NCBI RefSeq assembly: GCF_030272615.1
Contig: NC_081414.1
Span: 660,992,438-661,056,437 of the forward strand
Direction: 5' to 3'
From: Cryptomeria japonica
Taxonomy: Eukaryota > Streptophyta > Pinopsida > Cupressales > Cupressaceae
Length of the DNA stretch: 64,000 nucleotides
Each line of letters begins with the position of its first letter. Position 1 is the stretch's first letter. Of the stretch, positions 54,102 to 64,000 are shown one piece after another. The translations under genes were made by a program, and so were the position numbers. The notes below the pieces were generated by a model. It saw nothing but the letters and a program-made list of their open reading frames with translations. It was not told where the DNA came from and ran no database searches.

Positions 54102-54899
54102 TTAAAATGGAGGTGGTTTGACCTCTTGGGTTTGTCACTCATTCTGATTTTTGGGATTATTTGTAAGAAAAAATTAAGGCTAACCTTTGGGGGGCACATT
54201 TGACAAAGAGATGTTAGATAAAGTATTTTGCAACAAATCCTTTCATCCCAAGAGGGCCAAAGAATCCCACATTGTCATACTAACATTTATTTTCTTCATA
54301 TGATCCAAAATATTAAATGGGTGAGTACTAACCTTCTATTGTATTTTTGGAATAACAGCATATAATTGTACTGGTATAGGTTGCGACTAAGTTTTAAGTT
54401 GATCCTTGCTTGCTACAACTTGACCTCTTGTCAAATTTTGAACATTTTGAGTAGGTTGAGGCCCATAGTTGACTTGTTGTTTTGTAGAAGCCTTATTTTT
54501 TCCCTTATCATCTTATTATTGTGGATAAATAACTCCACAAAATTATTCACTTTGCTAATTCATTAAGGTGACATCAAGATCATCTTGGCCAATTTTAGGA
54601 CCTTATTGTTCATTCATTGTTTGTGTTGCATCCAAAGAAGCCTTGGAATTATTCTAAACCTTGAGAGCCTAATTCAGCATTCTATTAGAGCAAGTAATCT
54701 GATTGTGAGGTTGGTTGCATGAGAATCACCACTCATAGTCTTTTTCCATATTATTCTGCATAGGTACAATCTCTCTTAAGGAGCTAGTAGTTGTGGGATT
54801 GTAGGGCTGAAAAGGTTTGGCATTATAGTTCTTCCTTTGGTTATAAGGATTAGCTTGATAAGGAGGATTATTAGGCTAACATAGGCCTTGGTATGGCCT

Positions 54900-55873
54900 A
54901 GCATTTTGGCCTTGTTTCTTCTTAATATTCACTTATCCATTGCCAAAGGTCTGTAATAGCCCTTTTATCTTGTGTAGCTCTTGAGATTGGACTACTCGGT
55001 AGCTTTCTCTTGGGTTGAAACTTGATAACTTAATGTTGGTATGAAAGGGATAACAACTACAATAGATATGTGCAATTGTATAGGTGATTGTACTTCCATA
55101 AAAATAAGAATTGAAGGCCTTCTGGATATATTAACAAATTGAATAAGGCTATTTTATGCTCTAATGGCAATGTCAAAGGCATGTGGTAATGTCCTGCCAT
55201 CCATAGATTGGATCATCACTGAAATATCATTGTTAAGAACCTTAAGATAATACAAGAAAGTATGGTTAGAAAAAGGCCTTGCCATGGCTAGTATTTTGTT
55301 CCAAGTCTTCTAAAAATTAAAATTAAAAGCCACCATATGCTCATGTGGGGCTCTATTTATGGTTTTAAGTTGTTCTACCAGTGACAAGTGATCTAATTTG
55401 TCTTCAAAATGCCTACAAAAAATGTCACCCATCTCGTCCCTGGTAGTGATAGAATTCACTAGTAAACCTTTGAACCATTGGAGTTCTTTGCCTTTGAATG
55501 ATGTTATAAACAGCCTTATTGCTACATTTTCTCGCATGATGTTATTGACTACACACAATGAAACTACATCTCTAATATGTTCAATAGGTGTGGTTTGGTC
55601 TTTTCTAGTGAAAAGGGAAATCTTTTAAGGGTTGTTGCAAGTATATCATCATGTTGAGCTAAATTTATAGGTTTGCCTTGGTTAAATGGGACAAAAGGCT
55701 AATTTTTGGGAGCAAGATTAACCATTAGATTTCTTAGAGGATTTGAGTTGCCACAAACTAAAACTGAAGGAATTGAGATTGCAAGCCTATAATTAAGAGG
55801 TGTATATTGAGTTCTTCTTGATGGATCAAGATTTCTTCTCACTTTTCTCCCTTTTCTTTTAGGTGGTGATAGA
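54900..55873 (-). pseudogene. Gag of element D, decayed
   Basis: The minus strand contains the gypsy capsid (Retrotrans_gag) pattern: NIMRENVAIRLFITSFKGKE, then LQWFKGLLVNSITTRDEMGD, FCRHFEDKLDHLSLVEQLKT. Upstream lies a linker (LSPPKRKGRKVRRNLDPSRR). No CCHC knuckle was found toward 54.9 kb. The frame is cut at 55873. Gag forms the particle in which reverse transcription occurs. Confidence 0.75.
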
Positions 55874-57104
55874 TGTAACGCCCTACCAGGGAACCCAAGA
55901 GTAATAATGATAAATAAAATAAAACACAGTAAATAAATTTTTTTAAGGAAAACATTATACATCATTAAACACATTGCAACACTAAGTAAATACATTACAT
56001 AACATAGATGAATTACAACAATGTTAAGTGAAAATTTTAATTAAATCTCATAACAAAACTCTAAGGGTTTCCTAACATTGGTACTAAGAAACACTAACTA
56101 TCATTCATTACAATATCCTTACAAAAATGAATACAATTATGCAATTATACATTCTTTACATTACTTCTAGAAGATACATATCTAATATATTATAATATAG
56201 AACAAACTACATATGAATGCAGAATCATTGGAACACAAAGTAAGTTCCATCCAGCTGCTCACAAACAAGAACTCTAAAGGGAAACCCTAATGGGTGGTAA
56301 AACACTACCACCCGATCATGTGAAACTCGAAGGTCCACCCCCCATGCTATAGATAGAGACAAGGCCCCAAAAAACAACAAGAAGATAGGGATAAAAGAAT
56401 TAAACATACATCACAAAAAAAATGTAAAGAATAGTAGTGTAGAAGATAAGGAATTAAGAATAACAACCAAAGAAATCATCCAAAGAACATCCAAAAGACT
56501 CTCAAAGGCATTTGCATAAAGGGTGACTCAATAGGATACTAGGATGAATGAAGGAGAGAGTTCCATCGCATAGCCTTGAAATGGGTTACCCTAGGAGCCT
56601 CTCTATACCCTGACCTCCATTCAAAAAATAATGTGGAATCATACAATCCTTTTATGAAGACAAGGTATTTCATGATCATGCCAGTTCCAAGCACCTCTCC
56701 AAACGTACTAGCCTTCCCAAACTCACCCTCTATCTATATGAGCACATGAGGCCATGAATGGGGCACAAAATATTATCCTATTAGTGTGTGAAACCCAACC
56801 CAAATTTTTATTATCAATGTTATCACTTATTAATCTACTCACCTATTAGTTACCCTAGCAGCCACTTAGGACCGCGACCCCCATAGTGAGCCACTCCCCC
56901 TTAATGCACCTAGCAATCCTAACACATAAGGTTCAAATAGAATTCACTCAAAAATAAAATGAACCAATATTAATACAAAATCAATCTTAGTTTATATAAC
57001 TAAAATAAGACTTTCCATGCAAGACCCAATTAACAAGGGTTATGTCTTGAAACTGAGGCTAAAGCATAAAATTTTGATTTATTTCACAATCAAATGTAGG
57101 AAAT
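55874..57104 (+). repeat. Probable LTR start (TGTAACGCCC) inserted in the Gag of element D, no gene
   Basis: Gag coding similarity stops abruptly at 55873, where TGTAACGCCCTACCAGGG begins, a form typical of plant gypsy LTR ends. The sequence continues to 57109, where a solo LTR is inserted, and presumably resumes at 61206. I could not find its other end. 55869-55873 is ATAGA. Confidence 0.45.
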
Positions 57105-59842
57105 GGGATTGTGAGGCCCTACCCCGACGCATCCTAGCATTTCAATGATTTTCATGTTGAGACTATTATGGATGTTTTATTTTTATGCATTATGGATTTA
57201 GAACTTATATGATTCCATGATTTGGATAACATTGATGTATATTGATGCTTCATTTCTATGCATTATAGATATAGAACTTTATATGATTCTAGAATAGGAT
57301 AACTTTGAGATGATGTATGTCATTATTGGATTTGCAGGACTTTATTATGATGATAGAAATAGGATGCATACCTTATGAATGAATCAAAATTATGAGGATT
57401 ATGATAATGGCTTATGTGGATAAATTGGGATATTGATTTGTTAATGTCAAATTTTATGCAGAGTGTTTGATGTGTATTCTTATTCATGTGTTTAAATATT
57501 ATATGAGGTTATTTGGAAGTACTAATGTGTAATTGAGATGCGTAGGAAAATTATCCATGTGACCATGGAAATATTATGGGGAACCAAACCTAGACCTATG
57601 TACGTTCGTAAAACTAGGGGTTGTCTATTTGGAGAGACAACACCCCATATGTATCGTATTTTATTTGTGAAAGTAAATGTTGCATGTGTGTTAAATTGAA
57701 TTTATTAATTTGTGTAAATCCAACAAGAGACAAATTCCATGTATAATTTTGTAATGTATTTTATTGTGTCACTCGACACATGTGTTGATTTGTGTCTTGA
57801 TTTTTGACTTGTCTCTTGGAGGGAGTTGTTTTAACCATAGCCTTTTCAAACATTTGAATTTGGTCCCAAATTTTCCTTGGGTAAAGAGTCTTTGGAGTGG
57901 TCAACTCAAGTTTGACCCGAAAGTTAACTTCAGATGGGTTTCTAAGGGGTCAAATGGACTCCTAGGGGTAGTTTAAAGGTTTTTCCTAAAGTCCATAAGG
58001 TATACCTATGGGTTAGGAGTATTTTTAGGCATGTGACTACTCCCATGTGACTGTTTAGTCACCTCAAAAAGTGGGTTTCCTAAGGTGAGCGAAAATTCAA
58101 TTTAGAAGGTGCCATCTAGGTTAGATAACCTTCCTTTTTTATGTGAGATTCTTTTTCCCACTTTCTCTTACTTTTTCCTTTTTCAGTTTTAGTAACCTGT
58201 GAGAACTCTCATTGAGGTTTTTTTAAGCAAGGATTAGAGACTTTGTGGGTAATCACCCACTCTCCATTTTTGGAGATGATGCAATTTTGAAAAGAATCGT
58301 TTTAGGATAGAAATTTGGCTAAGTGTAGAAGAAAGGATTGTGGAATTGGGCTGCTCATCCTCAAACTAGTTCTAGCAAACCTTTGGGCAGATTGAAGGTT
58401 GGTTCATCTTCTCCCTTTCATGTTGCATGTTTGTGTTGGAAAGATTGTTTGTATGTATGAGTTTTTTTCTTGTATTTTCCTTTGTGAAATTATTATGTGA
58501 CCTATCTATTATTTCTTTTATGCATTTTCTTATGATTTGGGAGTAACCAAGGCCTCCTACTCTTGGGAGAGTAGGATGGCCTTGTGGGTGGAAGGATTTT
58601 GACAGCCCTCGAGTGAGAGGCTCTCTTTATGAGAGTGATCTCAAGGGTTGTATATGTGACCCTTGCTGCTAGCCTTGTGTATGCATTTGGGGGTCATAAG
58701 GAGAGAAAGTATCGCATGGATGCCTTGGGGGGAATAAGGATGTGGGGTTAATGTACTTATGATATATCTTTGTTTGCCATGAGATGGATTTGTGATCTAC
58801 CATTCTTGCAGTCTCCTCAGGGTATTTGGTCCACTTCCACCCATGTAAAAACATCACATTTTGTGATGAAGTGTAGCCTTGGTTGGAAAAGTGTTTGTTG
58901 TATGTTTTTCCCTTGCTTGTTGTGTTTGCCTGAGTGTAACCTGTCTAGGGCTTGGTTCTCCAAGCTCGGGGGTGGCTTCTAGTAAGCCTAGGCTGGGAGG
59001 TTAGCTCTCCATGGTCATAGCCTTCTGATTTATTTGCAGGTTGCTTGAAAAGAAAAGAAAAAGACAAGCTAGGAGTTGCTAGTTTTACTTGATTTGCAGA
59101 AAAAGATTAGGGAATGGGATATTATATTTTAGTTGCAGCAATGTAAAAGAAAAGCTATATGTTGTATTTATTTTTGAAAAAAGAAATGTATTCATTTTAT
59201 TTAAAGTCCTCATTTAATAGAAATGAGAGACTAGATGGGTATCTCACCCATTTGTAATATTGTCTATATTGTATTTTAAATATGCTTTAAAGAAATGCAT
59301 TATTCTATTAAGTTATCATTGCAAAAATGAAATGTTTATTTTTGGATTAAGTTCCTACAGTTATTGAAATAATATTTGTTGTATTCATGTTATTTCTGAA
59401 AATAAAAGTTCAGTTTATTTCCTTATGCATATTGAAATAATGAAAATGAGAGAAAAGTAAGCATATCTATTCACTTTTACAAATTATGGTTAAAAAGATT
59501 TAATTTGTCTATCTCTAAGGGTTATTCCAAATGATTTCTAGTCTATTATAGTTGCTGTTAAAATTTATTAAATTCTATCACTTTATTTATTTGCAGTAAA
59601 TAAATCTAGAATTAGTAATCCATCTCTAAAGTTAGCAACTAGATTGTCAATAGAAAAAGAAATGCCTTATTTAAATCTGTTAGTTTTGAAAACCTGCTTT
59701 AAGTGATTTTAAGAAAAAGAAATATAAACAGATTGTTTAAAGTAAATAAAAGAAATTTTGCCCCTATTTCCATGATGTCATTATTTTATTAATTTCTGCA
59801 TGATTTAAAAAGGTTAAAAAAAAAAAGAATATAGATTGCTTT

Positions 59843-59844
<2 letters not shown>

Positions 59845-59888
<44 letters not shown>
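59845..59888 (+). repeat. (GT)22 microsatellite
   Basis: 44 bases of pure GT at the left edge of the palindrome array. Confidence 0.98.
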
Positions 59889-59890
<2 letters not shown>

Positions 59891-59924
59891 AAAGGGGGGG
59901 TTTCGGGTTGAAGGTCGAACCATT

Positions 59925-60125
59925 GTGTATGCACACAGTGGTCAGCGTGGCTCGGGCCACCACTGTGGCTACCCACAGTGGATGGCACGGGGGCCGCCAC
60001 TGTGGGCAACCATAGTGGTCAGCACGAGGCCTCCCATTGTGGGTAACCACAGTGGAAAGGAACCCGACCGCCACTATGTTTACCCACAGTGGGTGGCACC
60101 CAGCATCCCGGAAACACAGTGGCAT
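59925..60125 (+). repeat. Array of hairpin-forming CCACTGTGG/CCACAGTGG units
   Basis: Four successive palindromes of 22-24 bp occur: CCACTGTGGCTACCCACAGTGG at 59959, then close variants near 59996, 60029 and 60069, each followed by a different GC-rich spacer of about 12-15 bp. Half-units flank them on both sides (ACACAGTGG at 59934 and 60113). Each unit can form a stem of 9-10 bp with a short loop. Confidence 0.85.
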
Positions 60126-60224
60126 CCAGGGGAGCCCCGCCCGGTGCACATTCAAACCCTCCTTCGCTCCTCCCTTCATGGCCGCCACCGAGACCTTGGT
60201 CGCCGCCTCCCTTGCCCTGCAATA

Positions 60225-60266
60225 AACACACACACATACACACACCCCACACACAAAAAAAAAAAA
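60225..60266 (+). repeat. CA-rich microsatellite followed by poly-A
   Basis: Interrupted ACACACAC run then about a dozen A. It lies on the other side of the palindrome array from the (GT)22 run, in the complementary sense. Confidence 0.9.
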
Positions 60267-60454
60267 AGAATAACATAGTTAAGCCCTAGCTCAAAAATAG
60301 GGTTAGGACAAGACAATAAGGTGGAAGAAAAATAGGGTAGAGGGTGGGGTATTTTATAATATTTTAGTTAGGTTACATGGGGTAATTTTTATAATAATGT
60401 TTGTTTAGAAAATAAATATCCTCATATATAAATATATATATGTGTTTAATGAAA

Positions 60455-60456
<2 letters not shown>

Positions 60457-60520
<64 letters not shown>
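60457..60520 (+). repeat. (GT)32 microsatellite
   Basis: 64 bases of pure GT flanked by TATA-rich words. Confidence 0.98.
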
Positions 60521-60522
<2 letters not shown>

Positions 60523-61205
60523 ATAAATATATATATATAAAAAAAAAGGGGGGAATGTATAAATCTAACTTTAATTTAATTATTTTATTTAAACATTCAT
60601 ATTTTATAAATGATTATAAAATCAGTTAAATATGATGTTTTACATTTAAAATACTTTTGGAGTTTAATCCTTTTGAAACTTCATAGCGATTTTTGTAAGT
60701 TAATTGGCTTAGGGGTATTATTGTAGTCCACCTAAATTTAGGCTTGTCGAGATTAAACTTTATAGGGCAAATTTTTATTAAGGATCTATTTAGCCCTTTA
60801 GTCAAATTTTAGACACATTATAATTATTGTTAAAATAAATCATGGGATTTAAAAATCCAATTGCTAGAGTTAATTTAATTAATTCCTACAATGATTAAAA
60901 AGATTAATTGAGATTAATAATATCTCTTGTCAATTAATTTAGAGGTTTTTGCTTAAATGAATTTATTATTTATTAATTGATGAGATAATAATAAATTCTT
61001 TGGAGAGTTAATTTTCCGCATGCAATTTAGATTACCCCGCTTACTTGATATAGTTGTTTAAATTAACTTTAGTTGAAAAAGAATTCAAACATAGTTAAGA
61101 CAAGACTTGTTACTGCGTTATTCTAGCAATCTTAGTTTTATTAGGATATGTTTTTAAAAAGAAAATTATTTCGTTTGTGCCCAAAAGTTTGGGCCTGACA
61201 GGGAT

Positions 61206-63421
61206 GAAGACACAAATCCAAAAAAAATGAGACCAATAAGATCTAAATATACATGAATAACAAGACACAATTCCAAAACAAGCCTCCGAAAGAAAACAGG
61301 AGTGAAATGGAATCAAATTGCAAATTTAGGACCCAAAACAGTGATTCTACACATATGAGGATTAAAAGACTCCAAAGAAAAAATATGATTCAAACCCATT
61401 TGAGAAGGGTTTGATAACCTTCTAAAAACTCTAATATATCAAGTGCAGGGGTTCATACATGAATTTCAATTAAGAATTAAGAAAAATCAAACAAATAAGA
61501 TGCTAAATCCCTACACTAGATTTTGGCAAAATTCGATCTTTGAAAACATACATTAAATAACTAATTTAAAAATGTAAATATAATCAAATGAATATTCTCA
61601 AATCCTCCTAATAATTCATTTAATCAATATTACAAATTAAACTAAAAACTAAAACTAGGAAATAGGAACCTACTTAGAAAACCTGTGAAAAAGGGAAAAG
61701 AAGAGAGAGGAGATTTGCATACAAATTCTAAACCACGAATCTTTCTCAGATCAGAAATAAAATATCAGCAAGCAATGTCAAAGAAACCAATCCACGTTCC
61801 AAAGCAAACTGCGAAAACACTCTTCAATCCACCCTGAAAAGCTGCAAACTCTCTTCCAAATTCCAAGACACAAAAATCTCTTCAAAAATTCTTCACAAAA
61901 TTCTAGCAATAATTCTTTCAAAAACACTTCATAAAAAGTCACTTCCAAAATATACTCTCGTAAAGAATAAATAAAAATAAATTATCACCTAAATAAAGCT
62001 TACAAAATCATGCACAAAAACCCTAATTCAAAAACCATAAAAATAGCATTAAATAAATAATATTAAATTAATTCAAAAATTAAAATCCTCACAAAATAAT
62101 TAAACAATAATAATTAAATATTAAATCATAAATTATAAGTCTCCTAAACATAGTAAACTCCCACTTGACAACCAAGAAAAGAATAAAAAATTAATTCTAA
62201 TTAAAAATATAATTATCCATAAAAATAGGACTAGTTCCACGAAGAAATAATAATCAATTCCAACAAATAAGAAATATTTTCACTCCAAAATAATTTCCAC
62301 ACTAAAAAAATCACATGCACAATGATTAATTAATTAATTAATTAATTAATATTATCCAATAATAGGAATGTATATTATTATTTCAAAAATACAATTAAAT
62401 CAATAATAAACAATAGTTAATTATTAATTAATTTATTATACTCGAATTATAATTAATATCAATAATCAAAATAATATAAAATCCACATACTCAAATAAAT
62501 CATAAAATAATGTCGATATCAAAACAAGACTTATAACTAATAACAAGGTGACAAACATTGTATAAATGACACATCTGAAAGAATAAAATAAAGACTAGAT
62601 AATTGTCCCTAGATTAGGACAATGACTCTAGGGGTAGAAACATTTGGCCTTGTACTATCTCGTGTACCACCATTGGGATGTAAAGATGCACGTAGAATCA
62701 TGGGACCAAGTGGAGTCAATGTCTGGTACCTGCAACCTACACAAAAAGTGTTGTATACAAACATACATATATATATAAAGCTCTAAACCCATCTACTGAA
62801 AGGAAATTGTGAAGTCATATGGAGCTCACAAATGAGTAATATGAAATCATTTCTTTCACCCTAACCCCAAGTAGATAAACAGTAATGATCTATTCTAAAC
62901 ATAAAACCCATAAGCATCAATGTCCATCAATAATCAAATAATAACATCAAAACATAGATTAACATCTCATTAAACATCGTAATGAATCGCCAATATATAA
63001 TCCAAGTCATAAATATATTATCACTAACATCAATGTGTCTGTCTCAAATTAAGCATAATAGTAATCATGATATAGGCATCATAAAATAGTTCAATAACAT
63101 AGCCCACATGAATGTATTCACATGCACATACACCAACAAATTAAACCGCACATAATGAGTCAAACATAGTTTAACAAGGCAAAGTAATAAGTATCTAAAG
63201 ATGCAAATACTCAAAAGGAGTTACACTTGACCTAGTTTATATCCTTCTCATAAGTTGTATGCACTATAACTATTTTGAGCTAGAAAGATAGAGTTACTAG
63301 GTATGAAGTTTCTCACCTCAAAAGGCAAGAATTCTTGTTGCTCATACAAAAAAAACAACCAATATAAAGCTCTTTATGAATTAAAAAATAGTTCACTAGT
63401 CTCATCGAGCATGCTAAAAAC
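61206..63421. other. No gene recognised; AT-rich
   Basis: Very AT-rich DNA, presumably the continuation of the LTR-like sequence begun at 55874. Includes an (ATTA)n run at 62323-62351 and a TATA-like ATATATATAAAG near 62768. No coding frame is supported. Confidence 0.4.
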
Positions 63422-63540
63422 TGTTGTCACTAAGGATTGTGCCCAAATGCTAAGATCCGAAGCTCAACAATCATGTGCAATATGGTGACATCCACAAGTT
63501 GCAAGTGACCTAAAACAAGGATGAACCTCTAGATTATGGG
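63422..63540 (+). repeat. LTR-like repeat start, copy 2, cut by another LTR
   Basis: TGTTGTCACTAAGGATTG and the next 118 bp match 45809-45930. The match ends at 63540, exactly where the next LTR begins, so that LTR inserted into this copy. Confidence 0.6.
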
Positions 63541-64000
63541 TGTTGAGCAGACACTAGATGCTGAGAGGGGGGGGGGGGGTTGAATCAGCATTAACTAAAA
63601 TTTCAAACTTCAATCTTTCATCAAACAGGTTTATTCCAAGCACTCATATAAAAGAGTATTAACTAATAAAATCATAAAAACATACACATAATGTAACACC
63701 AATATTTTATATGTGGAAAACCCAAACTAGGAAAAACCACAGTGAGCACCAACTCATTGAAATGATCCACTATATAAAAATGTTTTACAAAAAGGATCTA
63801 ACTACTCTGGACTTGCAAACCAATGCTAACTACTCTTGGGGAAATATGCAGCAAAAAGACTTGTGCACTGATGCTAACTATACAACAAATCAAGATACAT
63901 AATTACGACTCGGAAAAAGAACCATAAGAATAAAAGCATCTCAGTATGTTGATTACAATCTCTATTATAGCACAAATTTTGACCTGACCAAAATATCTTT
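63541..64000 (-). repeat. Copia-type LTR on the minus strand, partial (runs off the window)
   Basis: On + it starts TGTTGAGCAGACACTAGATG, then CTGAGAGG and a run of 13 G at 63567-63579, then TTGAATCAGC. This is the reverse of the right end of the solo LTR at 9220-11649. The block with GGAAAAACCACAGTGAG (63714-63750) matches the LTR block at 13967-14034. No primer site lies on its left, so it is a 3' or solo LTR whose remainder is to the right. Confidence 0.7.

Larger units (their letters stand above)
50300..55873 (-). mobile_element. Decayed Tat-lineage Ty3-gypsy element D with order gag-PR-aRNaseH-RT-RNaseH-IN
   Basis: On the minus strand remnants of Gag (55.87-54.9 kb), protease (54.1-53.8), archaeal-type RNase H (53.46-52.93), RT (52.8-51.7), gypsy RNase H (51.6-51.3) and integrase (51.1-50.3) follow in a line with many stops. 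The archaeal-type RNase H lies before RT, unlike element B where it follows the gypsy RNase H. The upstream Gag is cut at 55874 by an LTR-like sequence. LTRs are not resolved. Confidence 0.8.
57110..61200 (+). mobile_element. Solo LTR, 4091 bp (TSD GGGAT), with microsatellites and a palindrome array
   Basis: It starts TGTGAGGCCCTACCCCG and ends AAGTTTGGGCCTGACA, with GGGAT at 57105-57109 and 61201-61205. Ends of the TGTnACGCCC/GGGCnTGACA kind are common in plant gypsy (Del/Tekay-type) LTRs, which supports the + orientation. No domain, primer site or polypurine tract is present. It is unusually long for a solo LTR. Its 59.84-60.52 kb part is filled with GT/CA microsatellites and a hairpin array. 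Confidence 0.85.

Noticed and set aside
59841-60278. Several overlapping frames with Cys-Val or Thr-His repeats
   Set aside because: They are translations of the GT/CA microsatellites and the palindrome array.
55874-62954. A complete LTR insertion ending at 62954 with a 4-bp TAGA duplication
   Set aside because: TAGA is short and the right end does not look like the partner of TGTAACGCCC; chance match likely.

Overview
The window is intergenic DNA from a large, repeat-filled plant genome. Ty1-copia elements and Tat-lineage Ty3-gypsy elements (carrying a second, archaeal-type RNase H), an antisense plant mobile domain ORF, and 1.5-4 kb LTRs all point to a land plant. The density of nested and solo LTRs would suit a gymnosperm, but that is inference. 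I found no convincing host gene, tRNA, rRNA or CRISPR array in 64 kb.

Layout. (1) 1-6.7 kb: the 3' end of a Tat-type Ty3-gypsy element on +: the last 42 codons of pol, a long 3' region with an antisense plant mobile domain (PMD) pseudogene and three repeat arrays, the polypurine tract, and an LTR. (2) 7.7-14.6 kb: an old Ty1-copia element on -, with gag, protease and part of integrase but no RT, split by a 2430-bp solo LTR with TAACT target-site duplications. (3) 14.6-20.3 kb: degenerate repeats, then a long decayed ORF on + of unknown family. (4) 20.34-41.44 kb: a Tork-like Ty1-copia element on - (TSD CCCAT). Inside it lie a complete 14.7-kb Tat element on + (TSD ATACC, two 1872-bp LTRs with no difference seen) and a 1509-bp solo LTR (TSD GTATT). 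Removing both inserts leaves a copia element of about 4.87 kb. (5) 41.4-50.3 kb: mostly non-coding, with two decayed coding-like tracts. (6) 50.3-55.9 kb: a decayed Tat element on - with the unusual order gag-PR-aRNaseH-RT-RNaseH-IN. (7) 55.9-63.5 kb: an LTR-like start, then a 4.1-kb solo LTR (TSD GGGAT) holding GT/CA microsatellites and a palindrome array. (8) 63.54 kb to the end: another copia-type LTR.

History read from nesting. The Tat element at 23.3-38.0 kb is the youngest: its LTRs match and its 1949-codon ORF is open. Its host copia element is older, with about 11 substitutions between its two short LTRs by eye. The elements at 7.7-14 kb and 50-56 kb are older still, full of stops and frameshifts.

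Most unusual points: a recently moved Tat element with no recognisable Gag capsid or zinc knuckle; a primer-binding site matching a tRNA (apparently tRNA-Trp) over about 28 nt instead of 18; a Tat relative with the archaeal RNase H between protease and RT; an antisense PMD gene carried by an LTR element; and an array of about 17 TATGCGCTA-like motifs.
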